Shown: positions 44,037-53,412, counted from the stretch's first letter. The stretch: DNA of 64,000 nucleotides from CAYZZU01 sp964483105 (GCA_964483105.1 CAYZZU010000012.1:10275-74274), one strand, 5' to 3'. The notes: generated by a model from the letters alone, not told the origin. Translations and numbers: made by a program.

Positions 44037-46231
44037 GGTGCGTGGCTGAGTCTGGAGAGAAGCAGCCTGCATCTTTCAATTCCGGGGAAGTCCTTCCCCG
44101 GCTTCAGGGCTTTTTGAAAATATCTCTTTGCCTCTTTGAGACGGCCCGATTCCAGAGTGACCTCCCCTAAATGATAATGCAGGATCGGCATGCCGGGCTT
44201 CAGGGTGATGGCTTTCTTCAGGGTGTTTTCAGCCTTTTCCGGTTCTTTGGACTTGAATTGGATCCAGCCCAGGGTATCCAGAAAAGGAGCGGCACCGGGG
44301 TGGAGTTTCGCCGCCTTTTCGGCGAGTTGTTTCGCCCGGGTCAGGTCGTTCCCCTCGTTTGCGTAGAGCCATGCCAGGTTGTTCAGGGCGAATCCGTTTT
44401 CGGGATGCAGGTCCAGGATTTTCTGATACTGCTTCATGGCGGGAAGGATCGCCCCGGTTCGCTCATAGAGAACGGCCAGTTCGAAGCGGACCCGTTCCAC
44501 GTCCGGCAGCCGTTCCGGATGGCGAGCTTTCAGCAGCGCCGTCTCGTAATCCCTGACGGCAAGGGGAAGCGCCCCCCGCGTGGCGTAGAACCGCCCCCGG
44601 TAGAGGTAGGGCTCCGTCCTGTCCGGCATCGCGTGAATCGCCCGGTTGTAACATGCTTCGGCAAGTTTTTCCTTCCTCGATCGAATTAAAATCTCCGCCT
44701 TGTTGAGATAAGGGGCCAGAAACGCGGGGTTTGCCGTGATCGACCGGTTAAAAAAATCGATGGCCTGGTTCCCTTTCCCTTCTCCGGCCAGGGCCTCTCC
44801 GGTCAGGTTCAGAAGAAGGGCATTATCCGGCCACAACTTCAGGGCAACGCGGGCCTCGGCCAGGGCGTGCTGGAATTTTTTTTGAATCAGATAACTCAGG
44901 ATCAGTCGGATCCTGGTCCCGATTCGGTCCGGATCGATCCGGATCGAGATGCGATACTCCTGGATCGCCTTTTCAATTTCTCCCAGCGATCCGTAATAGC
45001 CGGCGATGTTTTCGTGGGTCAGACGGGAATTCGGATCGATCCGGAGGGCCGCCCGGTATTTTTCAAGCGCATCGTCCGGATGTCCTGTCTTCAGATAGAT
45101 CATGCCGAGCAGATTCAGGGCAAGGGGGTCCTCCGGCCGGCTCTTCGCGGCTCTTTCCAGATAACGGGTGGCTTCTTTGTCGTAATTCAGGATCAGGGCC
45201 GAGACGCCGGCGATCAGGTTGGCTCCCGCATGATTTGGTGATTTTTCAACGACTCTCCGGGCCATGGAGAAGGCCTGCTGCGTTTGATGCTGGCGAAAGT
45301 AGGCCTGCGCTAAAAGCAGGTAGGGCAGAGCCGTATCCGGTTTTCCTCTTATGGCGAGAAGCAGTTCACTGACGGCGGCCTGGCCGTTCTTTAATCCGAG
45401 GTAGGCTGCGCCTGTGATCAGGTGGGCCCGGGCCGACCCGGGGGAGAGGGACAGGGCTTTTTCTCCTTCGGAAAGGGCCTGTTTGAACCTCCCCAGGCGA
45501 ACCAGAAGTTCTCCTAAAAGAAGGTGCCCTTCGGTCAGGCCGGGATTTCTCTCCAGGGTGGACTGCATCAGGTTCGCAGCCGCTTCGAGCTTTCCCTGCC
45601 GGCTTTGGATCCGGGCGATGTAGAGGGGGATCGAGCTGTCACCGGGGGATAGCTTCCGGGCCTTCCGGAAGGCTGCGAGGGCCTTTCCCATCTGTTTCCG
45701 CGTAAGGTAGAGCTTCCCCATGGAGACAACAGCGGGATGGAAGTTAGGGTCCAGGTCCAGCGCTTTCTGGAACCGGGCGAGGGCTCCCTGGAAATCCTTT
45801 CTGGCCGCGCGGAGGTTGCCCAGAAGGAGATAGAGTCTGGGATCATCCTTGCGTCGGCTGAGGCAGACCGCTCCCTCACGGTCCGCATATTTCAGGTCAT
45901 TGAGGAAATAGGCGGTTTCGGCTGCCGACAGGTGAAGATCGTAACTGTCCATTCCGTATTTCAATGCCGTTTCATATTCGCTCTGAGCGGTGTTGTATGT
46001 TGTTCCCAAACTGTAGGCTTTTCCCAGAAGGTAATGGGCCTCACCGCTTCCGGGGATCAGGCGTACCAGATTTTTGAATTCCACGACAGCTCCCTGAGAA
46101 TTTCCCTGTTCCAGATAGGCGAGTCCCTGTGTGCGATGGCGGTTGATCTTCTGCTCTCTGGTTTCGCACGCGGAGAGAATGAGCAGCAGGGAAAGGATGC
46201 AGGAAAGGTAGAAAAGCCGTTTGCCGGGCAT
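44018..46231 (-). CDS. prsT: PrsT-like TPR lipoprotein
   Basis: The 737-aa product begins MPGKRLFYLSCILSLLLILS followed by ACE, a lipoprotein signal with a lipobox (LSAC), and then about 20 tetratricopeptide repeats to the end. This is the layout of PrsT, a TPR protein encoded with many PEP-CTERM/exosortase systems. The opening TREQKINRHRTQGLAYLEQG, where the first repeat starts, fits that family. It is presumably attached to the inner or outer membrane from the periplasmic side. It converges with the PEP-CTERM gene. A general TPR lipoprotein is the alternative if the context is ignored. Confidence 0.83.
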   Translation of the reverse strand: MPGKRLFYLSCILSLLLILSACETREQKINRHRTQGLAYLEQGNSQGAVVEFKNLVRLIPGSGEAHYLLGKAYSLGTTYNTAQSEYETALKYGMDSYDLHLSAAETAYFLNDLKYADREGAVCLSRRKDDPRLYLLLGNLRAARKDFQGALARFQKALDLDPNFHPAVVSMGKLYLTRKQMGKALAAFRKARKLSPGDSSIPLYIARIQSRQGKLEAAANLMQSTLERNPGLTEGHLLLGELLVRLGRFKQALSEGEKALSLSPGSARAHLITGAAYLGLKNGQAAVSELLLAIRGKPDTALPYLLLAQAYFRQHQTQQAFSMARRVVEKSPNHAGANLIAGVSALILNYDKEATRYLERAAKSRPEDPLALNLLGMIYLKTGHPDDALEKYRAALRIDPNSRLTHENIAGYYGSLGEIEKAIQEYRISIRIDPDRIGTRIRLILSYLIQKKFQHALAEARVALKLWPDNALLLNLTGEALAGEGKGNQAIDFFNRSITANPAFLAPYLNKAEILIRSRKEKLAEACYNRAIHAMPDRTEPYLYRGRFYATRGALPLAVRDYETALLKARHPERLPDVERVRFELAVLYERTGAILPAMKQYQKILDLHPENGFALNNLAWLYANEGNDLTRAKQLAEKAAKLHPGAAPFLDTLGWIQFKSKEPEKAENTLKKAITLKPGMPILHYHLGEVTLESGRLKEAKRYFQKALKPGKDFPGIERCRLLLSRLSHAPKKAPR

Positions 46232-46282
46232 AAGCGGGTCTCCTGATTCTCTTTATACTATAATGAGAGCGAGAGAGATCCG

Positions 46283-46423
46283 TCAACCCCTGTATTTCCC
46301 TTGCTCTTCAGGGGGCCGGAGTGCCAGGCAAAATTTTTTCTTCCCTGGCTTCCGGCCGGCAAACCTTTTGAGCGGATCTTCCACGGAAAGCCGGCCTCCG
46401 CGCAACTCCTCCTGCTGGATCAT
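46283..46423 (-). CDS. Possible 46-aa ORF upstream of prsT
   Basis: On the minus strand an ATG opens a 46-codon frame ending 51 bases before prsT. The peptide begins MIQQEELRGGRLSVEDPLKR and continues FAGRKPGKKKFCLAL; it looks protein-like and its frame is open further upstream without a start. There is no good ribosome site (CGGAAGAG is too close). It could be a short gene, a remnant of a longer one, or chance. Confidence 0.28.
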   Translation of the reverse strand: MIQQEELRGGRLSVEDPLKRFAGRKPGKKKFCLALRPPEEQGKYRG

Positions 46424-46530
46424 CTCTTCCGGAATCCCACGCCGATCCGCCCCCGACCGGATCCATACACAAACCGACGGTCGAGCGTCAGGGGCGATTC
46501 AGAAGGTGAGTGCAGTTCCGAATTGGATCT

Positions 46531-46650
46531 GGCTGCGTGACAGGGGGGACGCGCCCCCTTCGGAGGCGTGGAGAAAAGGCCCTGAACTCCTCAACAAAAC
46601 GATCTGAACATTTCTATCGCTGGATTCGGGGGCGCCGGCTTTGTTGACAA
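46531..46650 (-). repeat. Dispersed intergenic element, copy C (inverted)
   Basis: Read on the minus strand it matches copy A in order: TTGTCAACAAAGCCGGCGCC, CCCGAATCCAGCGATAGAAA, TGTTCAGATCGTTTTGTTGA, GGAGTTCAGGGCCTTTTCTC, CACGCCTCCGAAGGGGGCGC, then GTCCCCCCTGTCACGCAG. It lies between prsT and panC, starting about 70 bases before panC. It is the most complete copy. Confidence 0.75.
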
Positions 46651-46719
46651 GGGGATCGGGCGGAGGTAGGATAGAGTCGTTCTGTTCATTTTCGTGGAAG
46701 AGGGACCGGTGAGGGAAAG

Positions 46720-47565
46720 ATGAAAACCATCGAGATGATTTCAGAAATGAAGACTGCCGCCAGGTTGTTGCGCGCCGAGGGAAAGTCTATCGGTTTGGTC
46801 CCGACCATGGGGGCCTTTCATGAAGGGCATCTTTCGTTGATGCGGGCGGCCCGCTCACAGAATGACGTGGTGGTAGTGAGCCTTTTTGTCAACCCGATCC
46901 AGTTCGGGCCCGACGAAGACCTGGATCGTTATCCCAGGAACCTGAACCGTGACATCGAACTGGCCCAGGGCGAGTCTGTGGACATCCTCTTTATTCCACA
47001 ATCCGGAGAGATCTACCCCGAAGGAGACTGTACCCGGATCACGGTGCAGGGGTTGTCCGACCGCCTCTGCGGGGAAAGCCGTCCCGGCCATTTCCAGGGG
47101 GTGGCCACGGTGGTTGCGAAGTTGTTTAACATGATCCTTCCGCACAGGGCCTACTTCGGCCTGAAGGATTTTCAGCAGACGGTGGTGATCCGAAGGATCG
47201 TTCAGGATCTGCATTTTGATGTTCAACTGGTGACCCTTCCCACGGTCCGGGAACCGGACGGGTTGGCCATGAGCTCCAGGAACAGCTACCTCTCACCGGC
47301 AGAGCGCGCCTCCGCACTCTGCCTGAAGCAGGCCCTGGACCAGGCGGTGCACCAGATTCAGGAAGGGGAGAGGAGCGCCGATCGGATTCGGGGGAGCATC
47401 CGGGACCGGATCCTGCGGGAGAAGTCTGCGCGGATCGATTATGTCTCGGTTTCGGATCCCCGGACTTTGAAGGAGGTCTCGGTGATCCGGGGGGAGGTGG
47501 TCATCGCCCTGGCCGTGTTTATCGGGGAGACCCGGTTGATCGATAATGTGGTGGTCTCCCCTTGA
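46720..47565 (+). CDS. panC: Pantothenate synthetase
   Basis: PanC condenses pantoate and beta-alanine with ATP, in the cytoplasm, to make pantothenate for CoA. The 281-aa product shows PTMGAFHEGHLSLMR (ATP-binding HxGH region), LFVNPIQFGPDEDL, GLKDFQQTVVIRRI and MSSRNSYLSP, all conserved in the family. It stands alone here, without panB or panD. It starts at ATG 46720 with GTGAGGGAAAG upstream, shortly after repeat copy C, and converges on maf. Confidence 0.97.
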   Translation: MKTIEMISEMKTAARLLRAEGKSIGLVPTMGAFHEGHLSLMRAARSQNDVVVVSLFVNPIQFGPDEDLDRYPRNLNRDIELAQGESVDILFIPQSGEIYPEGDCTRITVQGLSDRLCGESRPGHFQGVATVVAKLFNMILPHRAYFGLKDFQQTVVIRRIVQDLHFDVQLVTLPTVREPDGLAMSSRNSYLSPAERASALCLKQALDQAVHQIQEGERSADRIRGSIRDRILREKSARIDYVSVSDPRTLKEVSVIRGEVVIALAVFIGETRLIDNVVVSP

Positions 47566-47598
47566 AGCCGGCTATGGTTCGGTGGATGGACGGCTGAA

Positions 47599-48174
47599 TC
47601 AGACGACTTCGATTCCCATGCTTCGCAACATGCCTGCGAGACGGGCGAGGGGGAGCCCCACGACGTTGGTATAGCACCCCTCGATCCTTTGGACCAGGAG
47701 GGCGCCTCGCCCCTGAATTCCATAGGCACCCGCCTTGTCCAACGGTTCACCCGAAGCGACATAGCGCGAGATTTCCCGCTCAGAAAGAGTTCGGAAAAAA
47801 ACCCGGGTGACCTCTTCTTCCTGAAGACGGGATCCATCTTCAGCATTCACCAGGGCCACTGCCGTGATCACATCGTGAGTCTTTCCGGAAAGGGCCTGCA
47901 GAAGCTGAAAGGCGGCTTGAGGATCCTGCGGTTTTCCGATCGGGGTCCCATCGAGAACCACCAGGGTGTCCGCGCCGATGACGATTCCGGAGTCGAGTCC
48001 TGTTGCAACCTGCTCGGCCTTTTTCAGGGCCATCTTTTTTGCGGTCTCTCTCGGTGGGAGGCCTTCTTCCCATTCTTCCGGGATCCGGCTCGGGATCACT
48101 TCAAACGAAAGACCGATCCGTCGGAGCAGATCCCTGCGGCGTGGGGAGGCCGAGGCCAGAATCAATGTTTTCAT
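47599..48174 (-). CDS. maf: Maf/YceF-type nucleoside triphosphate pyrophosphatase
   Basis: Maf proteins hydrolyse non-canonical or modified nucleoside triphosphates, such as m5UTP, dTTP and m7GTP, and in bacteria limit septum formation when overproduced. The 191-aa product begins MKTLILASASPRRRDLLRRIG, has VIGADTLVVLDGTPIGKP, and the YGIQGRGALLVQRIEGCY motif. Length is normal. Which of the three Maf subfamilies it is cannot be read with confidence. Convergent with panC, 33 bases apart. Confidence 0.95.
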   Translation of the reverse strand: MKTLILASASPRRRDLLRRIGLSFEVIPSRIPEEWEEGLPPRETAKKMALKKAEQVATGLDSGIVIGADTLVVLDGTPIGKPQDPQAAFQLLQALSGKTHDVITAVALVNAEDGSRLQEEEVTRVFFRTLSEREISRYVASGEPLDKAGAYGIQGRGALLVQRIEGCYTNVVGLPLARLAGMLRSMGIEVV

Positions 48175-48284
48175 CTAAAAGGGGTCTCCACGCAGAGGGA
48201 CAGTGTAAGGTCCCAAACTTCATCGTTTCTTCCGAAAAAAACAAGATATGCAATATTCTTCTGAAAATCAATCGTTTTTCAACG

Positions 48285-48313
48285 TGGACTTTTAATCCGG
48301 GCTACTATATACT
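48285..48313 (+). promoter_or_regulatory. Candidate sigma-70 promoter for ntrYX
   Basis: TGGACT (48285-48290), a 17-base spacer and TATACT (48308-48313) lie upstream of ntrY. A start near 48320 leaves a 170-base leader in which I see nothing else definite; the leader holds a 46-codon frame at 48366 with no ribosome site. The rest of the 315-bp gap (48175-48284) is AT-rich with no gene. Confidence 0.5.
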
Positions 48314-48489
48314 TTGAATCCCGCCGTAGCCGTCCAGTCCAGGTTCCTGTTCCGAAAATTTCATTATGGAATGCGGCAAGGATTCTGACGGGAGGCGCGC
48401 GGCGCTCCGGGCGGCGTGTAAGCGGAAGGCATCATACGGCGGACGGATTTTTGATGAAGCCGTCAGGGTCTGGAATCCTGAGGGATCCC

Positions 48490-50715
48490 ATGGGAAAACC
48501 GGATGACAACAACATGAAAAAAACCTCCAATCACCACCGATTTCGACGGGGCCTGTTGATTTTCCTGGGCGGAACGGTTCTGATGGGGATTTTCTCTCTT
48601 CTCTGGCGGGTTCTGAGCGATACGGGAGAGATCCGCTTTCCTGTCTCCGATTATCTTCTTCTGTTCGCGTTGGGGGTTCTGATTACGGCCCTGTCTCTCA
48701 CCCTGATCCTCATGGTTTTCCGGATTCTGATCAAATACTATTTCGAGGGGAGGAAGACCCCGCCCCGGGCCCGGATCAAAACCAAACTGATCGTTGCTTT
48801 CATCGGTTTTTCCGTGATTCCTTCGATCCTTCTTTTTACCACGGCCAGCCTCCTGATTATTACAAGTATTGATAACTGGTTTAACGAGAAGGTTGAAAAC
48901 TCCTTGAAGGAGTCGATGGATGTGGCCCGGGTCTACAACAGGAATTCGGAGTTGAACGCCCTCTATTACGGTCGGCAGATCAGCGCACGGATCACGGAAG
49001 AAAAGCTTTTGAACGAGAGCAATCTGATCCGTCTTTCCGAGTTGATCCAGCAGAAACAGAAGGAGTACAATCTTGGGGTGGTTGAGATCTTCTCGGCTAC
49101 CCGGGAAGAACTTGTGACCGCCATGAATCCTGAGGTTCCATCCAAGACCTTTGTGGGCCCCCGGGCGGAAATCATCGAGAAGGGGCTCAACGGCAGGGAG
49201 GTGACCGAGAGCGAACCCGCGGGGGAGGGGGAGATCATCCGGGGCGTGGTTCCGGTCCTCTCTTCCTGGAACCACAAGGATGTGGTCGGGGTGATTGTGG
49301 TCAACTATTATGTGCAGAAAAGCCTGACCACCAAGATGGTGAATATCACCCGGGCTTTCAACGAATACCGGGACCAGGCGATGTTGAAGAATCCGATCAA
49401 GGGGATCTACATCATGTTTCTTCTTCTGGTGACCCTGGTGATCGTATTTTCCGCGACCTGGGTAGGTCTCTATCAGGCGAGAAAAATCACGATTCCGATT
49501 CAGAACCTGACATCCGCGACCCACAGGATTGCCGAGGGGGATCTCGATTTTGTCATCGATGTGGAGGCCAAGGATGAAGTGGGACTTCTCGTGGACTCCT
49601 TCAACCAGATGATGAGCGATCTGAAAGCGAGCAAGGAAAATCTGGAGAGGACCAATATTGAACTGAAGGCCTCCAACCGGGAACTCGACCGGAGGCGGAG
49701 CTACATTGAGACCATTCTGCAGAACATCGATACGGGAGTGATTTCCATCGACTGGGAGGGACGGATCACCACCATCAATCAGGCTGCGGAACGGATGCTT
49801 GGGGTCCGGATGTATGAGGCGAGGGGGAAGGGGTATCAGCAGGTTCTGAAATTTCCCAAATTGCTGGAGTGCATCGGGGTTGTGACTTTGGAGCATCGCA
49901 AGAGCTTCGGACGGGAATTTCAGTTGGCCGCCGAAGGGAGAACTCTTTTTGTCAAGATTCAAGTGACTGCCCTGGAGGATGATCGGGAGAATTATCTGGG
50001 TGCCGTTGTGGTTCTGGATGATTTTACCGATCTGGCCAAGGTCCAGAAAGTGGCGGCCTGGCGGGAAGTGGCCCGCAGAATCGCTCATGAGATCAAGAAT
50101 CCCCTGACACCGATCCAGCTTTCGGCTCAGCGTCTTCGCCGGAAACAGGAAAAAAACGCCCCGGATCTTCACGCCGTCCTGTTGGAATGTACGTCCACCA
50201 TCATCCATGAGGTGGAGGGGCTGAAGAGATTGGTCAACGAGTTTTCCCAGTTCGCGAAGATGCCGGATGCGCAACCCTCGCCCAACGATCTTCATGAGAT
50301 TGTCTCCGAGGTTTGCACTCTCTACGAAGGGCACAAGGGAATTTCGATCCTGCGGGATCTGGACGAACGTCTGCCGGTACTGAATATCGATCGGGAGCAG
50401 ATCCGGAGGGTGTTGCTCAATCTTCTGGAAAACGCCGTCGCGGCCATGGAGGGCCGGGGAACCATCCAGGTCCTGACACACTTCAATGAAGAACTGAAGA
50501 TCGCGACCCTGGAAATCCGTGATGAGGGGGCGGGGATCCGCGCGGAGGACCGGGAGAAGCTTTTCCTGCCTTATTTTTCAAGGAAGAAAGCCGGAACGGG
50601 CCTCGGCTTGGCGATCGTGGACCGGATTATCAAGGACCATGGCGGATATATCCGCGTGAAGGACAACCATCCAAAAGGTACCATCTTCGTGATAGAACTC
50701 CCGACCGTGGCGTGA
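48490..50715 (+). CDS. ntrY: NtrY-like sensor histidine kinase
   Basis: The 741-aa inner-membrane kinase (from MGKPDDNNMKK) has TM helices near residues 22-43 and 53-80, a further helix near 100-128, an extracytoplasmic sensor region (about 130-295), a helix near 305-330, HAMP (about 335-385), a PAS domain (about 405-520), HisKA with RRIAHEIKNPLTPIQLSA and HATPase_c (KAGTGLGLAIVDRI). This arrangement is NtrY. The PNPLTP motif (KNPLTP) is typical. Start is uncertain among Met at 48454, 48490 and 48514; I chose 48490 (GAGGGATCCC upstream). The ntrX gene starts 13 bases after its stop. Regulates nitrogen or redox-related genes in other bacteria; not shown here. Confidence 0.9.
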   Translation: MGKPDDNNMKKTSNHHRFRRGLLIFLGGTVLMGIFSLLWRVLSDTGEIRFPVSDYLLLFALGVLITALSLTLILMVFRILIKYYFEGRKTPPRARIKTKLIVAFIGFSVIPSILLFTTASLLIITSIDNWFNEKVENSLKESMDVARVYNRNSELNALYYGRQISARITEEKLLNESNLIRLSELIQQKQKEYNLGVVEIFSATREELVTAMNPEVPSKTFVGPRAEIIEKGLNGREVTESEPAGEGEIIRGVVPVLSSWNHKDVVGVIVVNYYVQKSLTTKMVNITRAFNEYRDQAMLKNPIKGIYIMFLLLVTLVIVFSATWVGLYQARKITIPIQNLTSATHRIAEGDLDFVIDVEAKDEVGLLVDSFNQMMSDLKASKENLERTNIELKASNRELDRRRSYIETILQNIDTGVISIDWEGRITTINQAAERMLGVRMYEARGKGYQQVLKFPKLLECIGVVTLEHRKSFGREFQLAAEGRTLFVKIQVTALEDDRENYLGAVVVLDDFTDLAKVQKVAAWREVARRIAHEIKNPLTPIQLSAQRLRRKQEKNAPDLHAVLLECTSTIIHEVEGLKRLVNEFSQFAKMPDAQPSPNDLHEIVSEVCTLYEGHKGISILRDLDERLPVLNIDREQIRRVLLNLLENAVAAMEGRGTIQVLTHFNEELKIATLEIRDEGAGIRAEDREKLFLPYFSRKKAGTGLGLAIVDRIIKDHGGYIRVKDNHPKGTIFVIELPTVA

Positions 50716-50728
50716 AAGGATATTCGAG

Positions 50729-52093
50729 ATGGCTGCAAGGATCCTGGTGGTCGATGATGAAGCAAGAATCGTAAAAACCCTGACCGATGTTTTGCAGGAT
50801 GAGGGGTTTGAAGTCTTTTCCGTGGAGTCCGGGGAGGAGGCACTCCGGATATTCCACCAGGTTTCTCCGGAGGTCACGCTTCTGGATGTCTGGCTCGAGG
50901 GGATCGACGGGATCGAGGTTCTCCGGGAAATCCGACGGGAAGCTCCGGACGCCCTGGTGATCATGATGTCCGGGCACGGCACCATTGAAACGGCCGTGCG
51001 AGCCACCAAGTTTGGTGCCTATGATTTTATTGAAAAACCTCTTTCCGTCGATAAACTGGTGATTGTGATCCGGAACGCCCTCGAGAAGAGGCGGCTGAAA
51101 GAAGAGAATCGCAATCTTCGGAAGAAGCTGGATCAGGGATACGAAATCATCGGCAAATCCTCCGTCATCCGGGAGCTTAAGAGACAGATTGAAATTGCCG
51201 GTCCCAGTAATGGGCGGGTCCTTATTTCCGGTGAAAACGGGACCGGAAAGGAACTGATCGCCCGTCAAATTCATTTTCAAAGCGCCCGCTCGGAACGACC
51301 CTTCGTCGAGGTCAACTGCGCGGCGATTCCACAGGATCTGATCGAATCGGAACTGTTCGGTCACGAGAGGGGTTCTTTTTCCGGCGCCATCCGGTTACGG
51401 AAAGGGAAATTTGAACTGGCGGATCAGGGAACCCTGTTCCTCGACGAGATCGGGGACATGAGTTTGGCGACCCAGGCGAAGGTGCTTCGCGTCCTGCAGG
51501 AGCAGACCGTGCAGAGGGTGGGCGGCACGGGGCCCATCGCGGTGGATGTTCGGGTTATCGCTGCTTCGAACAAGAAACTCGAGGATGAAATCCGGGAAGG
51601 GCGCTTTCGGGAGGATCTCTTCTACCGTCTGAACGTGATTCCCTTTTATGTTTCTCCTCTCCGTGAAAGGCGGGAAGATATTCCGGTTCTGGTGGAACAT
51701 TTCATCGAGGAATATGCCGGGAGGAACGGGACCAAACCGAAGCGGATCCTGCCGGAAGGAATGGCCCTGCTCATGGAGTACGACTGGCCCGGGAATGTCC
51801 GGGAACTCAAGAACATTGTCGAACGGATCATGATCATGGTCCAGAAAGAGGTCATCGGACCGGACGAGATTCCCCTTGTGGCGCCCGTCGGTGTTCGGGA
51901 AAGGACCGGAGTATGGCCTTACAGCGGAAGTCTCCGTGAAGCGAGGCGTCAGTTTGAGGGGGACTATATCCGCCGGAAACTGAAGGAAAACGGCTGGAAC
52001 ATTTCCAGAACCGCGAAGGTGCTTCAGATCGAACGGAGCAATCTCCATCGCAAGATCAGGAGCCTCGGTTTGGAAGAAGACCGGAAGTCGTGA
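50729..52093 (+). CDS. ntrX: NtrX-like sigma-54-type response regulator
   Basis: The 454-aa partner of NtrY: receiver (1-122; Asp in LLDVWLEGIDG), AAA+ domain with Walker A ENGTGKEL and Walker B TLFLDEIGD, and Fis HTH (RTAKVLQIERSNLHRKI). Notable is the loop that normally reads GAFTGA: here it is GSFSGA, as in many NtrX proteins, which often do not activate sigma-54 in the standard way. It lies directly behind ntrY. Target genes are not visible. Confidence 0.9.
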   Translation: MAARILVVDDEARIVKTLTDVLQDEGFEVFSVESGEEALRIFHQVSPEVTLLDVWLEGIDGIEVLREIRREAPDALVIMMSGHGTIETAVRATKFGAYDFIEKPLSVDKLVIVIRNALEKRRLKEENRNLRKKLDQGYEIIGKSSVIRELKRQIEIAGPSNGRVLISGENGTGKELIARQIHFQSARSERPFVEVNCAAIPQDLIESELFGHERGSFSGAIRLRKGKFELADQGTLFLDEIGDMSLATQAKVLRVLQEQTVQRVGGTGPIAVDVRVIAASNKKLEDEIREGRFREDLFYRLNVIPFYVSPLRERREDIPVLVEHFIEEYAGRNGTKPKRILPEGMALLMEYDWPGNVRELKNIVERIMIMVQKEVIGPDEIPLVAPVGVRERTGVWPYSGSLREARRQFEGDYIRRKLKENGWNISRTAKVLQIERSNLHRKIRSLGLEEDRKS

Positions 52094-52161
52094 TGATATC
52101 CGGGAGGTTGTTTCTTCCCCGGACATGGCTTCCTTGGCGCCGGTTTCAGGACCCCTGTTTT

Positions 52162-53274
52162 TTACCGGCAGGGCACTTCTTCGGGGAGAGGAACTTCACG
52201 GGTCAGTTCGCTGATCAGGTCCCGGACGTGGACGAGTTTTTTGATTTTCCATCCGTTGCTTCCGGAGAAGAAGAGACCGGTATTGATTTTCCCCCGCACG
52301 GCGTCGCTCAACCGGTCCGAGATACAATAACCGACCTGGCGGGATTTTTCTCCATGATTGCAGGGGACGATACAGCCTGAGATGCAACGGATCTCCGGGG
52401 CTTTCCCTTCCTGCATCGCATGGTGGAGAGGTGAGAAGACGCCTCGGGCGGGATATCCCACCGGAGATTTCATCAGGAAGATATCTTCCTTGCGCGCGTT
52501 TAGAAGCACTTGCTTGAACTCGGGGGATGCGTCGCACTCGAAGGTGCCGATAAACCGGGTGGCCATCTGGACCCCTGCGGCACCCATCCTGATAAATCGT
52601 TCAATGTCCGTCCGATCCCAGATCCCCCCAGCCGTAATGATGGGAAATCCTCCCCATCTTTCGGCTTCCTGCAGAACCTGCGGGAAAAGGTGCTCCAGCT
52701 TGTATTCGGCTGCGCCGCATTGTGCCAGGGTGAACCCCTGATGTCCCCCCGATTCCGGCCCTTCCAGTACCACCGCGTCGGGGAGACGATTGTAACGGTG
52801 CAACCAGCTCTTGCAGATAATCTTTAAGACTCGTGCCGATGAAACGATCGGGACCAGGGCTACATCGGAGTCGCCCACATATTCGGGGAGCTTCAGAGGA
52901 ATGCCCGCCCCGGTGATGATCAGGTCGGCTCCGGCATCCACTGCGTCCCGGACTACTCTGGGGTATTCATGGATGCAGTGCAGGATGTTGACCCCGATCG
53001 CTCCATTCCCCTCCGCGATCTCCTTGGCATGTTTCACGATACGGATCAGGGATTCACGGTGGTGCAGGTTTTTGGCGCTGACCGGGCGGCCCTGAAAGGT
53101 TTTGACGAATTCGGGGTAACGATAGCCGGTACAGACCCCGGAAATGATACCGATACATCCGTTTTTGGCGACATTCCCCGCAAGACGATCCCAGGAAATC
53201 CCGACCCCCATTCCTCCCTGAATGATCGGGTGAGGCACAGAGATATTCTTGATCTTCAATGACGGCAGCTTCAA
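52162..53274 (-). CDS. Nitronate monooxygenase-family FMN protein
   Basis: The 370-aa product belongs to the NMO / FabK / 2-nitropropane dioxygenase TIM-barrel family: PIIQGGMGVGISWDRLA at the N-terminus, an FMN phosphate-binding GGHQGF, and IITAGGIWDRTDIERFIRMG. It lacks the clear FabK C-terminal region and is followed by CISGCIVPCN. Some deltaproteobacterial members are trans-acting enoyl reductases in fatty-acid or polyketide pathways; the substrate here is unknown. It is the only gene of its strand run and converges with ntrX. Confidence 0.85.
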   Translation of the reverse strand: MKLPSLKIKNISVPHPIIQGGMGVGISWDRLAGNVAKNGCIGIISGVCTGYRYPEFVKTFQGRPVSAKNLHHRESLIRIVKHAKEIAEGNGAIGVNILHCIHEYPRVVRDAVDAGADLIITGAGIPLKLPEYVGDSDVALVPIVSSARVLKIICKSWLHRYNRLPDAVVLEGPESGGHQGFTLAQCGAAEYKLEHLFPQVLQEAERWGGFPIITAGGIWDRTDIERFIRMGAAGVQMATRFIGTFECDASPEFKQVLLNARKEDIFLMKSPVGYPARGVFSPLHHAMQEGKAPEIRCISGCIVPCNHGEKSRQVGYCISDRLSDAVRGKINTGLFFSGSNGWKIKKLVHVRDLISELTREVPLPEEVPCR

Positions 53275-53412
53275 CGATACTCCTGTCTGATGATTGGAGA
53301 CCCGCAGGTCTGTGGCGCGAAGTCGCTGGATAGGATCCGGTACGGGGGTTCGTCGATTATGATGCGATTCAGAAACCTGATTTCGATTATTCTCCGATCA
53401 CGATTCCATGAT

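Noticed and set aside
48366..48506. 46-codon plus-strand frame in the ntrY leader
   Set aside because: No ribosome site, and it runs into the ntrY start; a leader peptide cannot be excluded, but the evidence is too weak.
48463..50481. 672-codon minus-strand frame across ntrY
   Set aside because: Antisense shadow; the plus-strand kinase has all conserved boxes.
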